A stretch of 36,995 bases of DNA from an uncultured Lachnospiraceae bacterium (GTDB lineage Bacteria > Bacillota > Clostridia > Lachnospirales > Lachnospiraceae). The position numbers and the translations under genes are program-made. This document shows, in pieces, positions 27,258-33,843 of the stretch (its first letter is position 1; every line of letters begins with the position of its first letter). The notes under the pieces were generated by a model. The model saw nothing but the letters and a program-made list of their open reading frames with translations. It had not been told where the DNA came from and did not search any database. The DNA is taken from NCBI GenBank assembly GCA_947625465.1, contig CANQOK010000023.1:1-36995 (forward strand). The letters run 5' to 3'.

Positions 27258-28460
27258 ATGAAATATATTGTAGTATTAGGAGACGGGATGGCAGACCGCC
27301 CGTTAGAGGAGCTGGAAAACCGGACGCCGTTAGAAGCGGCAGAGACGCCGGTGTTGGATGCGTTGTCCAAACGTTCGGAGATCGGATTGGTGCATACGAT
27401 ACCGGATGGAATGAAGCCGGGCAGCGACACGGCAAACCTGTCGGTATTGGGATATGATCCGAAACAGTATTATACCGGAAGATCTCCGCTTGAAGCGCTG
27501 AGTATCGGCGTGGCGATGAAAGATACGGATATTGCGATCCGGTGTAATCTGGTGACGCTGTCTGCGGATGACAGACCGTATGCGGAGAAAACGATTCTGG
27601 ATCACAGCTCCGGGGAAATCTCTACCGAAGATGCGGCAGTTTTGCTGGATGCGGTAAAGAAAGAACTGGAATCCGAAGAATTTCAGTTTTATGTGGGGAC
27701 CAGCTATCGGCACCTGACGATCTGGAACCGGGGAGAAACAGCGGAGCTGACAGCGCCGCACGATGTACTGGGAAATGTAATCGGGACCTATCTGCCGAAA
27801 GAACCGAAGCTGCGGGCCATGATGGAACGCAGTTATGCGATCCTGGCAAATCATCCCATCAATCAAAAGCGGATGGAAGAGGGAAAAAATCCTGCCAATT
27901 CCATCTGGTTCTGGGGTGCGGGGACGAAACCCTGCGTCACTTCGTTTTTTGAGAAAACGGGCAAAAAGGGCGTTATGATCTCCGCGGTAGATTTATTAAA
28001 AGGAATCGCGGTCGGCGCTGATATGAAGAATATTATTGTGCCGGGCGCGGACGGAACGCTGGAAACGAACTATGAGGGCAAAGCCCTTGCGGCGGCCAGG
28101 GCGCTGACGGAAGATGGCTATGATTTTGCCTATATCCATGTGGAAGCTCCGGATGAAATGGGACATCAGGGCAGCGTGGAGCGCAAGGTGAAGGCGATTG
28201 AGAATCTGGACGGCCGTGTCATCGGCGTGGTAAAGAAAGCGCTGGAGGAAGCCGGCACGGATTACCGGATGCTGGTTCTACCGGATCATCCCACCCCTAT
28301 CTGCGTCAGGACGCATACCAGCGAGCCGGTTCCGTATCTGCTGTATGACAATACGGATCCAAAGCAGGAAACCTGGAATTACAATGAAAAGGAAGCGGCA
28401 GAAAGCGGCAATTATATCGCGGAAGGGCATACGATCATCGACTATCTGTTTCGGAAATAG
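27258..28460 (+). CDS. ApgM-like phosphotransferase, candidate alternative homoserine kinase
   Basis: An alkaline-phosphatase-superfamily protein of the archaeal-type cofactor-independent phosphoglycerate mutase group (COG3635). One subfamily has been named a proposed homoserine kinase because it sits with threonine genes in genomes lacking ThrB. The 400-residue protein has metal-binding DGMAD near the start, GSDTANLSVLGYDP (likely phosphorylated Ser/Thr site), HVEAPDEMGHQG and DHPTPICVRTHTSEPVPY. It follows hom by 32 bases in the aspartate-family cluster, with no ThrB-type gene in view. ATG 27258 is chosen over TTG 27237; the ribosome site (AGAAAG) is weak. A glycolytic mutase is the alternative. 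Confidence 0.85.
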   Translation: MKYIVVLGDGMADRPLEELENRTPLEAAETPVLDALSKRSEIGLVHTIPDGMKPGSDTANLSVLGYDPKQYYTGRSPLEALSIGVAMKDTDIAIRCNLVTLSADDRPYAEKTILDHSSGEISTEDAAVLLDAVKKELESEEFQFYVGTSYRHLTIWNRGETAELTAPHDVLGNVIGTYLPKEPKLRAMMERSYAILANHPINQKRMEEGKNPANSIWFWGAGTKPCVTSFFEKTGKKGVMISAVDLLKGIAVGADMKNIIVPGADGTLETNYEGKALAAARALTEDGYDFAYIHVEAPDEMGHQGSVERKVKAIENLDGRVIGVVKKALEEAGTDYRMLVLPDHPTPICVRTHTSEPVPYLLYDNTDPKQETWNYNEKEAAESGNYIAEGHTIIDYLFRK

Positions 28461-28486
28461 AAATATGGTAAATTTTCAGAAAACAG

Positions 28487-28515
28487 TTGACAGTTCGGAG
28501 AAAACGTACTACGAT
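28487..28515 (+). promoter_or_regulatory. Sigma-A-type promoter of the FMN riboswitch-ribU unit
   Basis: TTGACA (28487-28492) and TACGAT (28510-28515) are 17 bases apart, about 30 bases ahead of the riboswitch. Confidence 0.7.
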
Positions 28516-28543
28516 AGAGTTTGGAAAATAAATAAAGAAAAGA

Positions 28544-28662
28544 TTCTTCGGGGCGGGGTGTGATTCCCCACCGGCGGTACAGTCCGCGAGCCTGTATGGA
28601 TACGAACAGGTTGATCCGGTGCAATTCCGGAACCGACAGTATAGTCTGGATGGTAGAAGATC
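28544..28662 (+). promoter_or_regulatory. FMN riboswitch (RFN element)
   Basis: The conserved RFN blocks are present in order: TTCGGGGCGGGGTG, ATTCCCCACCGGCGGT, AGTCCGCGAGC, the variable CCTGTATGGATACGAACAGG hairpin, GATCCGGTGCAATTCCGG, ACCGACAGT, AGTCTGGATGGTAGAAGA. It binds flavin mononucleotide. The terminator hairpin downstream implies control by premature termination when FMN is high. It governs ribU, the riboflavin uptake gene, not a biosynthetic operon. Confidence 0.97.
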
Positions 28663-28694
28663 TGCATGGACGATCATGGTAGACCTGCATTTAC

Positions 28695-28725
28695 GCTCCG
28701 GGAGTTTTCCCGGAGCTTTTCTTTT
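28695..28725 (+). terminator. Riboswitch-controlled intrinsic terminator
   Basis: GCTCCGGG (28695-28702) pairs perfectly with CCCGGAGC (28709-28716) around AGTTTT, followed by TTTTCTTTT. It lies between the RFN element and the ribU start, the usual place for the expression platform. Confidence 0.93.
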
Positions 28726-28747
28726 GGAGAAGAATCGGAAAGGAATT

Positions 28748-29491
28748 ATGATGAAAGAAAATTTAATGAAGTTCTGGGATGTGATCAAGGATGAGATCGG
28801 CTTTCTGCTGATCGCGGTTGCCGTCATTGCGATCCTGCTCGTGATAGCGGTTATAGCGGAAAAAGCGATGCGGAAGCGGAATCTGCTCCGGGAGGTGGAG
28901 CCGACAAAGAAGGTAGTGCTGATCGCTATGTTTTCCGCGCTTGCGGGTATTTTGATGTATCTGGAATTTCCGATCCCGATCGCACCGTCATTTTATGAAA
29001 TTGATTTCAGTGAAGTACCGGTTATGATCTGTTCCTATTTACTGGGGCCGGTAGCGGGTGTGACGACCGAATTTGTAAAGATTCTTATAAAACTTCTGAT
29101 CAAAGGCACTTCCACAGCCTATGTGGGAGATGTCGCCAATTTTATCGTAGGATGCGCCTTTGTTATTCCTGCTACGGTCGTGTTCCGCAGAAAACACACT
29201 GTAAAAAACGGAATTTTTTCCATGGTTGTGGGAACAATATGCATGGCAGGGTTCGGAGGATTTGTAAACGCGTTTGTGCTGCTGCCCGCGTTTGCGCAGC
29301 TTTACGGCGGAATGCCGGTGTCCGATTTGATCGCGATGGGGACGGAAGTAAACGGTCTGATCGGCAATATGTTCACTTTTATTATTTTGGCGGTTATACC
29401 GGTCAATATAATAAAGGGCATTTTTATCGGGGTTATTACGCTTCCTATTTATTTCCGACTTGAAAAAGTAATAAAAAATAAAATTTTTTAA
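28748..29491 (+). CDS. ribU: Riboflavin transporter RibU, ECF S component
   Basis: It is the substrate-binding membrane subunit of an energy-coupling-factor importer for riboflavin; the shared EcfA/EcfT module is not in this window. The 247-residue protein has an extra N-terminal hydrophobic helix (about 14-38), then the S-component core with AMFSALAGILMYLEFPIPIAPSFYEIDFSEVPVMI, typical of RibU, and further helices through about residue 240. ATG 28748 and ATG 28751 are adjacent; AAAGGA at 28739-28744 suits the second slightly better. The frame extends back into the riboswitch, and that part is not coding. The gene is under FMN riboswitch control. Confidence 0.93.
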   Translation: MMKENLMKFWDVIKDEIGFLLIAVAVIAILLVIAVIAEKAMRKRNLLREVEPTKKVVLIAMFSALAGILMYLEFPIPIAPSFYEIDFSEVPVMICSYLLGPVAGVTTEFVKILIKLLIKGTSTAYVGDVANFIVGCAFVIPATVVFRRKHTVKNGIFSMVVGTICMAGFGGFVNAFVLLPAFAQLYGGMPVSDLIAMGTEVNGLIGNMFTFIILAVIPVNIIKGIFIGVITLPIYFRLEKVIKNKIF

Positions 29492-29500
29492 AAAATAGCC

Positions 29501-29529
29501 TTGATTTTGTAACAATTTTGTAATATAAT
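29501..29529 (+). promoter_or_regulatory. Sigma-A promoter of the cell-wall hydrolase gene
   Basis: TTGATT (29501-29506) and a perfect TATAAT (29524-29529) are exactly 17 bases apart, 58 bases before the start codon. A WalR-like direct repeat fills the spacer. Confidence 0.85.
29508..29524 (+). promoter_or_regulatory. WalR (YycF)-box-like direct repeat
   Basis: TGTAAC, five bases, TGTAAT: this is an exact match to the WalR consensus TGTWAH-N5-TGTWAH. It lies between -35 and -10 of the promoter for an exported cell-wall hydrolase, the type of gene WalRK controls in Bacillus and Staphylococcus. A third TGTAAC lies at 29537-29542. Placement over the core promoter would favour repression. Confidence 0.5.
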
Positions 29530-29586
29530 CCCTAATTGTAACACAACCTATGCCTGCAAGGGATAGATACAAGAAAGGGTTTTATC

Positions 29587-31152
29587 ATGAGAACAAGCAA
29601 GCTACAGAGAGTCTTGGTACTGGGACTTGTTTCCGTATTAAGCGTGACGGCATTACCGAATACTCGGGTTGATGCTGCTTCGGAGACTCCGACGATAGCT
29701 GTGGAAGTGAATCAGGGGAAAACTAAAACAATCACAGTTGGAGAGTCGGCAACACTGAAGATAACCGGTACGGCCAAGGAAGCATCTTGGTACATTTCAG
29801 CCGAGGGGAATACCAATCAGGGGACATCAGTAGCCACACTGAGCAACGAAACCGCGTCTTCCGTTCAGGTAGATGCAAAAGAAGCAGGAATCTGTTATCT
29901 GCATGCAAAAGTTGGAAATGAAGATTACACTTGTGAGATAAGAGCCGTTGAACCGCTTCAGGTAAACGGCGGCGAAGAAAAAACCGTTCGGGTTGGGGAA
30001 TCGGCAGCCTTTCAGGTTACAGGCGCGACCAGAGACGTAAAATGGTTTGTTTCTTCAAAAGAGAATTACAATGAAAAGACAGAAGCCGCAGAAGTCAGCA
30101 GCAAAGAGGGAACCACGCTTACCGTAACGGCGAAAAAGGCAGGCATTTGTTACGTGAGCGCGAAGGTTGGAAATGAATATGTTAGCTGTAAGCTTACGGT
30201 AAAAGAGCCGATCTTGCTGAACAGCGGAAAGGACGCAGCCGTAAGAACCGGGAAGTCAGTTACACTGAAGCTGACCGGCGCAGATAAGGATGCAAAAGTA
30301 AAATGGTATATTTCTTCCAAAGCAGATGCGAATCAAAAGACAGAGAACGCCGTCATCAGCAAGGAGAGCACGGACGCAGTCTCTGTATCCGCAAAGAAGG
30401 CAGGTACCTGCTATGTACGTGCCGAAGTGGAAGGAAAATTTTACACCTGTAAGATCACGGTGAAACCGGAGATTATTTTAAACGGCGGAAAGACACTGAG
30501 TCTTACAGAAGGAAAATCGGCATCAATCAGCATGACCGGAGCGGAGAAAGAGACCGTAAAATGGTATGTTTCTTCAAAATCCGACAGTAATGTAGATACA
30601 GAAGTGGCAGCGATTGCCGACGGAACGAATCAATCCGTTCAGGTAACCGCGAAAGAGGCAGGCACCTGTTATGTAAGGGCTGTCATCGGAAAAGAGTCTT
30701 ATGACTGCAAAGTAACCGTAAAGGCGGTGCCGGTGATGGAAAAAGCGGTTCAGGCAGTTCAGAGCGAACAGACAAAAAATACGGCAGACAGTTATTCCAA
30801 TGACGAGCTGTATCTGTTATCCCATCTGATCGGCGGTGAAGTCGGTGCAAACTGGTGTACGGAAGAACAGATGCTGGCAGTCGGAAGCGTTGTATTAAAC
30901 CGTGTGAACGATCCCAGATTTCCGAATACGCTGAAAGACGTTATCTTCCAGAGCGGACAGTATGCATGTACCTGGGACGGTAATTTTGACCGGGAACCGA
31001 CAGCACGGGTTGTAAAGGTTGCCCAGTATTTACTGGATAACGGCAGCGTAATTCCCACCAATGTGGTATGGCAGTCTTCTGTACCGCAGGGGAACGGTGT
31101 TTACAAAACTTTAACTACCGCATTTGGTTATCCAATCGTTTTGTGCTATTAA
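29587..31152 (+). CDS. Exported SleB-like cell-wall hydrolase with four Ig-like repeats
   Basis: The 521-residue protein has a signal peptide (about 1-31, ending NTRVDA). Four tandem beta-sandwich-like repeats of about 85 residues follow (about 36-380). The C-terminal Hydrolase_2/SleB-type domain (about 400-521) has LSHLIGGEVGANWCTEEQMLAVGSVVLNRV with the probable catalytic E418, then FPNTLKDVIFQSGQYACTW and TNVVWQ. SleB-type enzymes cleave muramic-acid-containing glycan, often in spore cortex, but similar domains occur in vegetative enzymes. Each repeat ends in a block with two Cys 13 residues apart (ICYLHAKVGNEDYTC type). It is a single gene with its own promoter and a WalR-like site; a vegetative role seems likelier. 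Confidence 0.88.
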   Translation: MRTSKLQRVLVLGLVSVLSVTALPNTRVDAASETPTIAVEVNQGKTKTITVGESATLKITGTAKEASWYISAEGNTNQGTSVATLSNETASSVQVDAKEAGICYLHAKVGNEDYTCEIRAVEPLQVNGGEEKTVRVGESAAFQVTGATRDVKWFVSSKENYNEKTEAAEVSSKEGTTLTVTAKKAGICYVSAKVGNEYVSCKLTVKEPILLNSGKDAAVRTGKSVTLKLTGADKDAKVKWYISSKADANQKTENAVISKESTDAVSVSAKKAGTCYVRAEVEGKFYTCKITVKPEIILNGGKTLSLTEGKSASISMTGAEKETVKWYVSSKSDSNVDTEVAAIADGTNQSVQVTAKEAGTCYVRAVIGKESYDCKVTVKAVPVMEKAVQAVQSEQTKNTADSYSNDELYLLSHLIGGEVGANWCTEEQMLAVGSVVLNRVNDPRFPNTLKDVIFQSGQYACTWDGNFDREPTARVVKVAQYLLDNGSVIPTNVVWQSSVPQGNGVYKTLTTAFGYPIVLCY

Positions 31153-31190
31153 CAGACAGTTTGGGGAGTATATTTTATAAAAGAAATCGG

Positions 31191-31219
31191 TTGTCAGATT
31201 CCTTAAAGTTGTTTATAAT
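31191..31219 (+). promoter_or_regulatory. Sigma-A-type promoter of the YcxB-like/t6A gene cluster
   Basis: TTGTCA (31191-31196) and perfect TATAAT (31214-31219) are separated by 17 bases. It would serve the YcxB-like gene and probably tsaE downstream. Confidence 0.85.
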
Positions 31220-31281
31220 GACTTTATTGAATCTGCAGCCGTTTTTGTTTTTACAGAGGGGCTGCGTAAAGGAGAAGAAAA

Positions 31282-31779
31282 ATGGAGATTAAGATAACGG
31301 TACCGCTGACGCAGAAACATGTATATAATTTTATGATGCATCATGCATATTTTTCTTTTATGGGTTATATCGGGATCCTGATCAGCGTCTGCGCGATCGG
31401 AGCCATGATCGTAACCTGGGGAAAGATGCCGCTGGCAAACGAGGCGGTTCTGCTGCTGGCGGCGCTGCTGTTTACCGTATTTCAGCCGCTGATGCTCTAT
31501 GCGCGCGCGAAAAGGCAGACGGCAAGCAATGAGGCGTTTCGGGTTCCTATGTCTTATGAACTCACGACACAGGGCATGCTTGTAAAACAGGGAGACGCCG
31601 AAAAGCTGTTTCGGCCGGAAGAGATCACCAGGATCACCAGTACCTCTCTTTCGGTTTTGATCTATACGGGAAAGAATCATGCGTTTATCCTGACGAAAGA
31701 AGCATTGGGGGACCGGCTTGAAGATCTGCGGATCTGGGCGAAGCAGTGCAGACAGGCAACCTATGTTAAGATCAAGTAG
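31282..31779 (+). CDS. YcxB-like membrane protein of unknown function
   Basis: The 165-residue protein has two hydrophobic helices (about 23-46 and 53-73) followed by a soluble part, MSYELTTQGMLVKQGDAEKLFRPEEITRITSTSLSVLIYTGKNHAFILTKEALGD in broken form, which is the pattern of the YcxB-like family: two membrane helices and a small pleckstrin-like beta domain. No function is established. AAAGGAG precedes the ATG. It is the first gene after the promoter at 31191, and tsaE follows after 17 bases, so it is probably co-transcribed with the tRNA-modification genes without a clear link. Confidence 0.85.
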   Translation: MEIKITVPLTQKHVYNFMMHHAYFSFMGYIGILISVCAIGAMIVTWGKMPLANEAVLLLAALLFTVFQPLMLYARAKRQTASNEAFRVPMSYELTTQGMLVKQGDAEKLFRPEEITRITSTSLSVLIYTGKNHAFILTKEALGDRLEDLRIWAKQCRQATYVKIK

Positions 31780-31796
31780 CGCAGGGGAGAACGGAT

Positions 31797-32216
31797 ATGC
31801 TTTATGAAACATACAGTCCGGAGGAAACCTTTGCCATTGGCAAGCAGCTGGGCATACAGGCAAAACCGGGAGAGATTTATTGCCTGGCCGGCGATCTGGG
31901 AACCGGCAAAACCGTATTTACGCAGGGATTTGCCGCAGGCCTGGGAGTGACGGAACCGGTCAGCAGTCCTACGTTTACTATTGTGCAGGTTTATGATTCG
32001 GGCAGACTGCCCCTTTATCATTTTGACGTATACCGCATTGGAGATGCGGAGGAAATGGAAGAGATTGGATATGAAGAATTTTTCTACGGCTCCGGCGTCT
32101 GTCTGATAGAATGGCCGGACTTGATCGCGGATTTGATCGGACCGGAGGCCAGGCGGATTACGATAGAAAAGGATTTGGAAAAAGGATTTTCATACCGGAG
32201 ACTCAAGATTCAGTAA
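31797..32216 (+). CDS. tsaE: tRNA t6A biosynthesis ATPase TsaE
   Basis: TsaE is the small ATPase that, with TsaB and TsaD, completes formation of N6-threonylcarbamoyladenosine at tRNA position 37. The 139-residue protein has Walker A GDLGTGKT at 32-39, SSPTFTIVQVY, the Walker-B-like LYHFDVYRIGDAEE, and LIEWPD near the C-terminus, all family hallmarks. An AGGGGAG site precedes the ATG. tsaB follows, but separated by a 177-base structured gap, which is unusual since these genes are normally adjacent. Confidence 0.96.
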   Translation: MLYETYSPEETFAIGKQLGIQAKPGEIYCLAGDLGTGKTVFTQGFAAGLGVTEPVSSPTFTIVQVYDSGRLPLYHFDVYRIGDAEEMEEIGYEEFFYGSGVCLIEWPDLIADLIGPEARRITIEKDLEKGFSYRRLKIQ

Positions 32217-32222
32217 AAGTAT

Positions 32223-32391
32223 GGAGGTAGTGTGAAAAATCACACTGATGTGCTGATTTTTCACACGGCTATTTGTGCCGGAGCGTCCCAAATAGCCACG
32301 ATGGCAGACGAGAAATCACCTTCGTGAATTTCTCGTTCGGTAAACTTTGTTTACCGTGCCTCCTTCGCGTAAACGCTCCGGAATAGAGGTA
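32223..32391. other. Structured intergenic element: five-way junction with pseudoknot and flanking direct repeats
   Basis: GGAGGTA (32223-32229) pairs with TGCCTCC (32357-32363) and encloses four hairpins. H1, 32230-32266: 13 bp plus an inner 3 bp. H2, 32267-32297: 9 bp. H3, 32308-32336: 9 bp plus an inner 3 bp. H4, 32338-32356: 8 bp around TTT. P0 abuts H1 and H4, and H1 abuts H2. The H2 loop segment 32278-32286 is fully complementary to 32373-32381, just before the tsaB ribosome binding site. GAGGTA recurs at 32224-32229 and 32386-32391. A 31-codon frame starts at GTG 32232. It may be a cis-acting RNA or a small mobile repeat. Confidence 0.8.
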
Positions 32392-32393
32392 AT

Positions 32394-33116
32394 ATGCAGA
32401 TATTAGCGATTGACAGTTCTTCTCTGGTTGCCAGCGCCGCAATCGTAACAGAGGAGAAACTGTTGGCGGAATATACGACAGATTTTAAAAAGACACATTC
32501 GCAGACACTGCTGCCGATGATCGATGCCATTACATCGATGACCGGATTTGATCTGAAGGATCTGGACGCGATCGCGGTGGCAGCAGGCCCGGGTTCTTTT
32601 ACCGGCCTGCGGATCGGAAGCGCTACGGCAAAGGGGCTGGCGCAGGCATTGGAAATCCCCATACTGCCGGTTCCGACCGTAGACGCAATGGCATATCATT
32701 TTTTTGGGACGCAGATGCTGATCTGTCCGCTGATGGATGCCAGAAGGGATCAGGTGTATACCGGTCTGTACCGATTCCGTCAGGATGCATTTGAGACCGT
32801 CTGGCCGCAATGCGCAGTTTCGGCGAAAGCGCTGGCGGAACAGATCAATATGAGAAAGGAACCTGTTATCTTAAACGGAGAAGGCGTGCCGGTACAATTG
32901 GAATACCTGCAGGCGCACCTGCAGGTCCCGTTTTTTGTCGCGCCGCCGCATGTGGCAAGGCAGCGCGCCGGAAGCGTGGGAGCGCTCGCACTTTCTTATT
33001 TCAGACAGGGAAAGATCACGCCGGAAGAAGCCTGGCAGCATAAACCGGAATATCTGCGGGTTTCGCAGGCGGAGCGGGAACGGAAAGAAAAAGGAGCGGA
33101 ATCCGATGAACATTAG
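32394..33116 (+). CDS. tsaB: tRNA t6A biosynthesis protein TsaB
   Basis: TsaB is the ASKHA-fold partner of TsaD in the t6A synthase complex; it is catalytically inactive itself. The 240-residue protein opens MQILAIDSSSLVASAAIV and has THSQTLLPMIDAI and VAAGPGSFTGLRIG, the family signatures. The C-terminal half is variable as usual. AGAGG lies four bases before the ATG at 32394, right after the structured element, so initiation may depend on that element's fold. rimI begins 11 bases before its stop, indicating coupling. Confidence 0.94.
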   Translation: MQILAIDSSSLVASAAIVTEEKLLAEYTTDFKKTHSQTLLPMIDAITSMTGFDLKDLDAIAVAAGPGSFTGLRIGSATAKGLAQALEIPILPVPTVDAMAYHFFGTQMLICPLMDARRDQVYTGLYRFRQDAFETVWPQCAVSAKALAEQINMRKEPVILNGEGVPVQLEYLQAHLQVPFFVAPPHVARQRAGSVGALALSYFRQGKITPEEAWQHKPEYLRVSQAERERKEKGAESDEH

Positions 33117-33540
33117 GCGGATGAAACAGGGAGATGTGCCGGAAGTGGCAGAACTGGAAGCACGGAGTTTTTCTTCGCCCTGGTCTGCTCAGAGTTTGTC
33201 AGATGCTCTGCAAAAAGAATCCTATGTATTTGTTGTCGCCAAGGAAGAACGGATTATCGGATATGGAGGCATGCGCTGTATTCTGGACGAGGCGGATATT
33301 GCCAACATCGCGGTAGACAGCACACGGTTTCGCCGAGGGGTAGGGACAAGGATTCTGGAAGCACTGCTTGCAGAGGCAAAGCAGCGTAAGATCCGGGCCG
33401 TAACACTGGAAGTACGGGACAGCAATGCGGCGGCGATCGCGCTTTATGAGAAGATGGGGTTCGTGACGGCAGGGATCCGAAAAGGATTTTATGAAAAACC
33501 CAAAGAAGATGCACGCATCATGTGGAAAAGGAGTCTATAA
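33106..33540 (+). CDS. rimI: Ribosomal-protein-alanine N-acetyltransferase RimI
   Basis: RimI is a GNAT enzyme that acetylates the N-terminal alanine of bS18. The 144-residue protein has the GNAT acetyl-CoA loop RRGVGTRI (R-x-G-x-G type), SNAAAIALYEKMGFVTAGIRKGFY at the C-terminus, and EARSFSSPWS near the start, typical of RimI. The ATG at 33106 has AAAGGAG upstream, and the open frame before it (to 32935) is inside tsaB and not family-like. The overlap with tsaB is usual for tsaE-tsaB-rimI clusters. Substrates other than bS18 are possible. Confidence 0.92.
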   Translation: MNIRRMKQGDVPEVAELEARSFSSPWSAQSLSDALQKESYVFVVAKEERIIGYGGMRCILDEADIANIAVDSTRFRRGVGTRILEALLAEAKQRKIRAVTLEVRDSNAAAIALYEKMGFVTAGIRKGFYEKPKEDARIMWKRSL

Positions 33541-33623
33541 TTACCACTATCTTTTTAACCCCGTTTATGTTAAAAATAGATGGGAGCAGAGAAAGGCGAT
33601 TTCGTACCAAGGAGGAAATGAAG

Positions 33624-33830
33624 ATGCGTTGTAATCATTGCGGAAAAGAAATTAAAACGGAAAATCAGATGGCAAAGGAAGGCGTTGCGGAGATTACGCT
33701 GCGTTGGGGATATTTTTCCAATAAAGACGGAGAAACACACAAAATCTGTTTGTGCGAAGACTGTTATGACCGCTGGATCCGGGAATTTGCCATTCCGGTT
33801 TTGATCGAAGAGAATACAGAATTATTGTAG
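33624..33830 (+). CDS. Small CxxC protein of unknown function
   Basis: A 68-residue product with CNHCGKE near the start and CLCEDCYDRW near the middle, so four cysteines could hold a zinc ion; aromatic and acidic residues follow (REFAIPVLIEENTELL). I do not recognise the family beyond a zinc-ribbon-like look. AAGGAGG at 33609-33615 fits ATG 33624 (eight bases); the ATG at 33618 is too close. The frame is open to 33522, but there is no ribosome site there. It sits between rimI (83-base gap) and rnz (13 bases). Confidence 0.75.
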   Translation: MRCNHCGKEIKTENQMAKEGVAEITLRWGYFSNKDGETHKICLCEDCYDRWIREFAIPVLIEENTELL

Positions 33831-33843
33831 CTGGAGGTTGTTT

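Noticed and set aside
28619-28747. 43-residue N-terminal extension of RibU
   Set aside because: It lies in the FMN riboswitch and terminator, which are non-coding leader.
32935-33105. 57-residue N-terminal extension of RimI within tsaB
   Set aside because: Arg-rich off-frame translation of tsaB; the ATG at 33106 has AAAGGAG and matches RimI N-termini.
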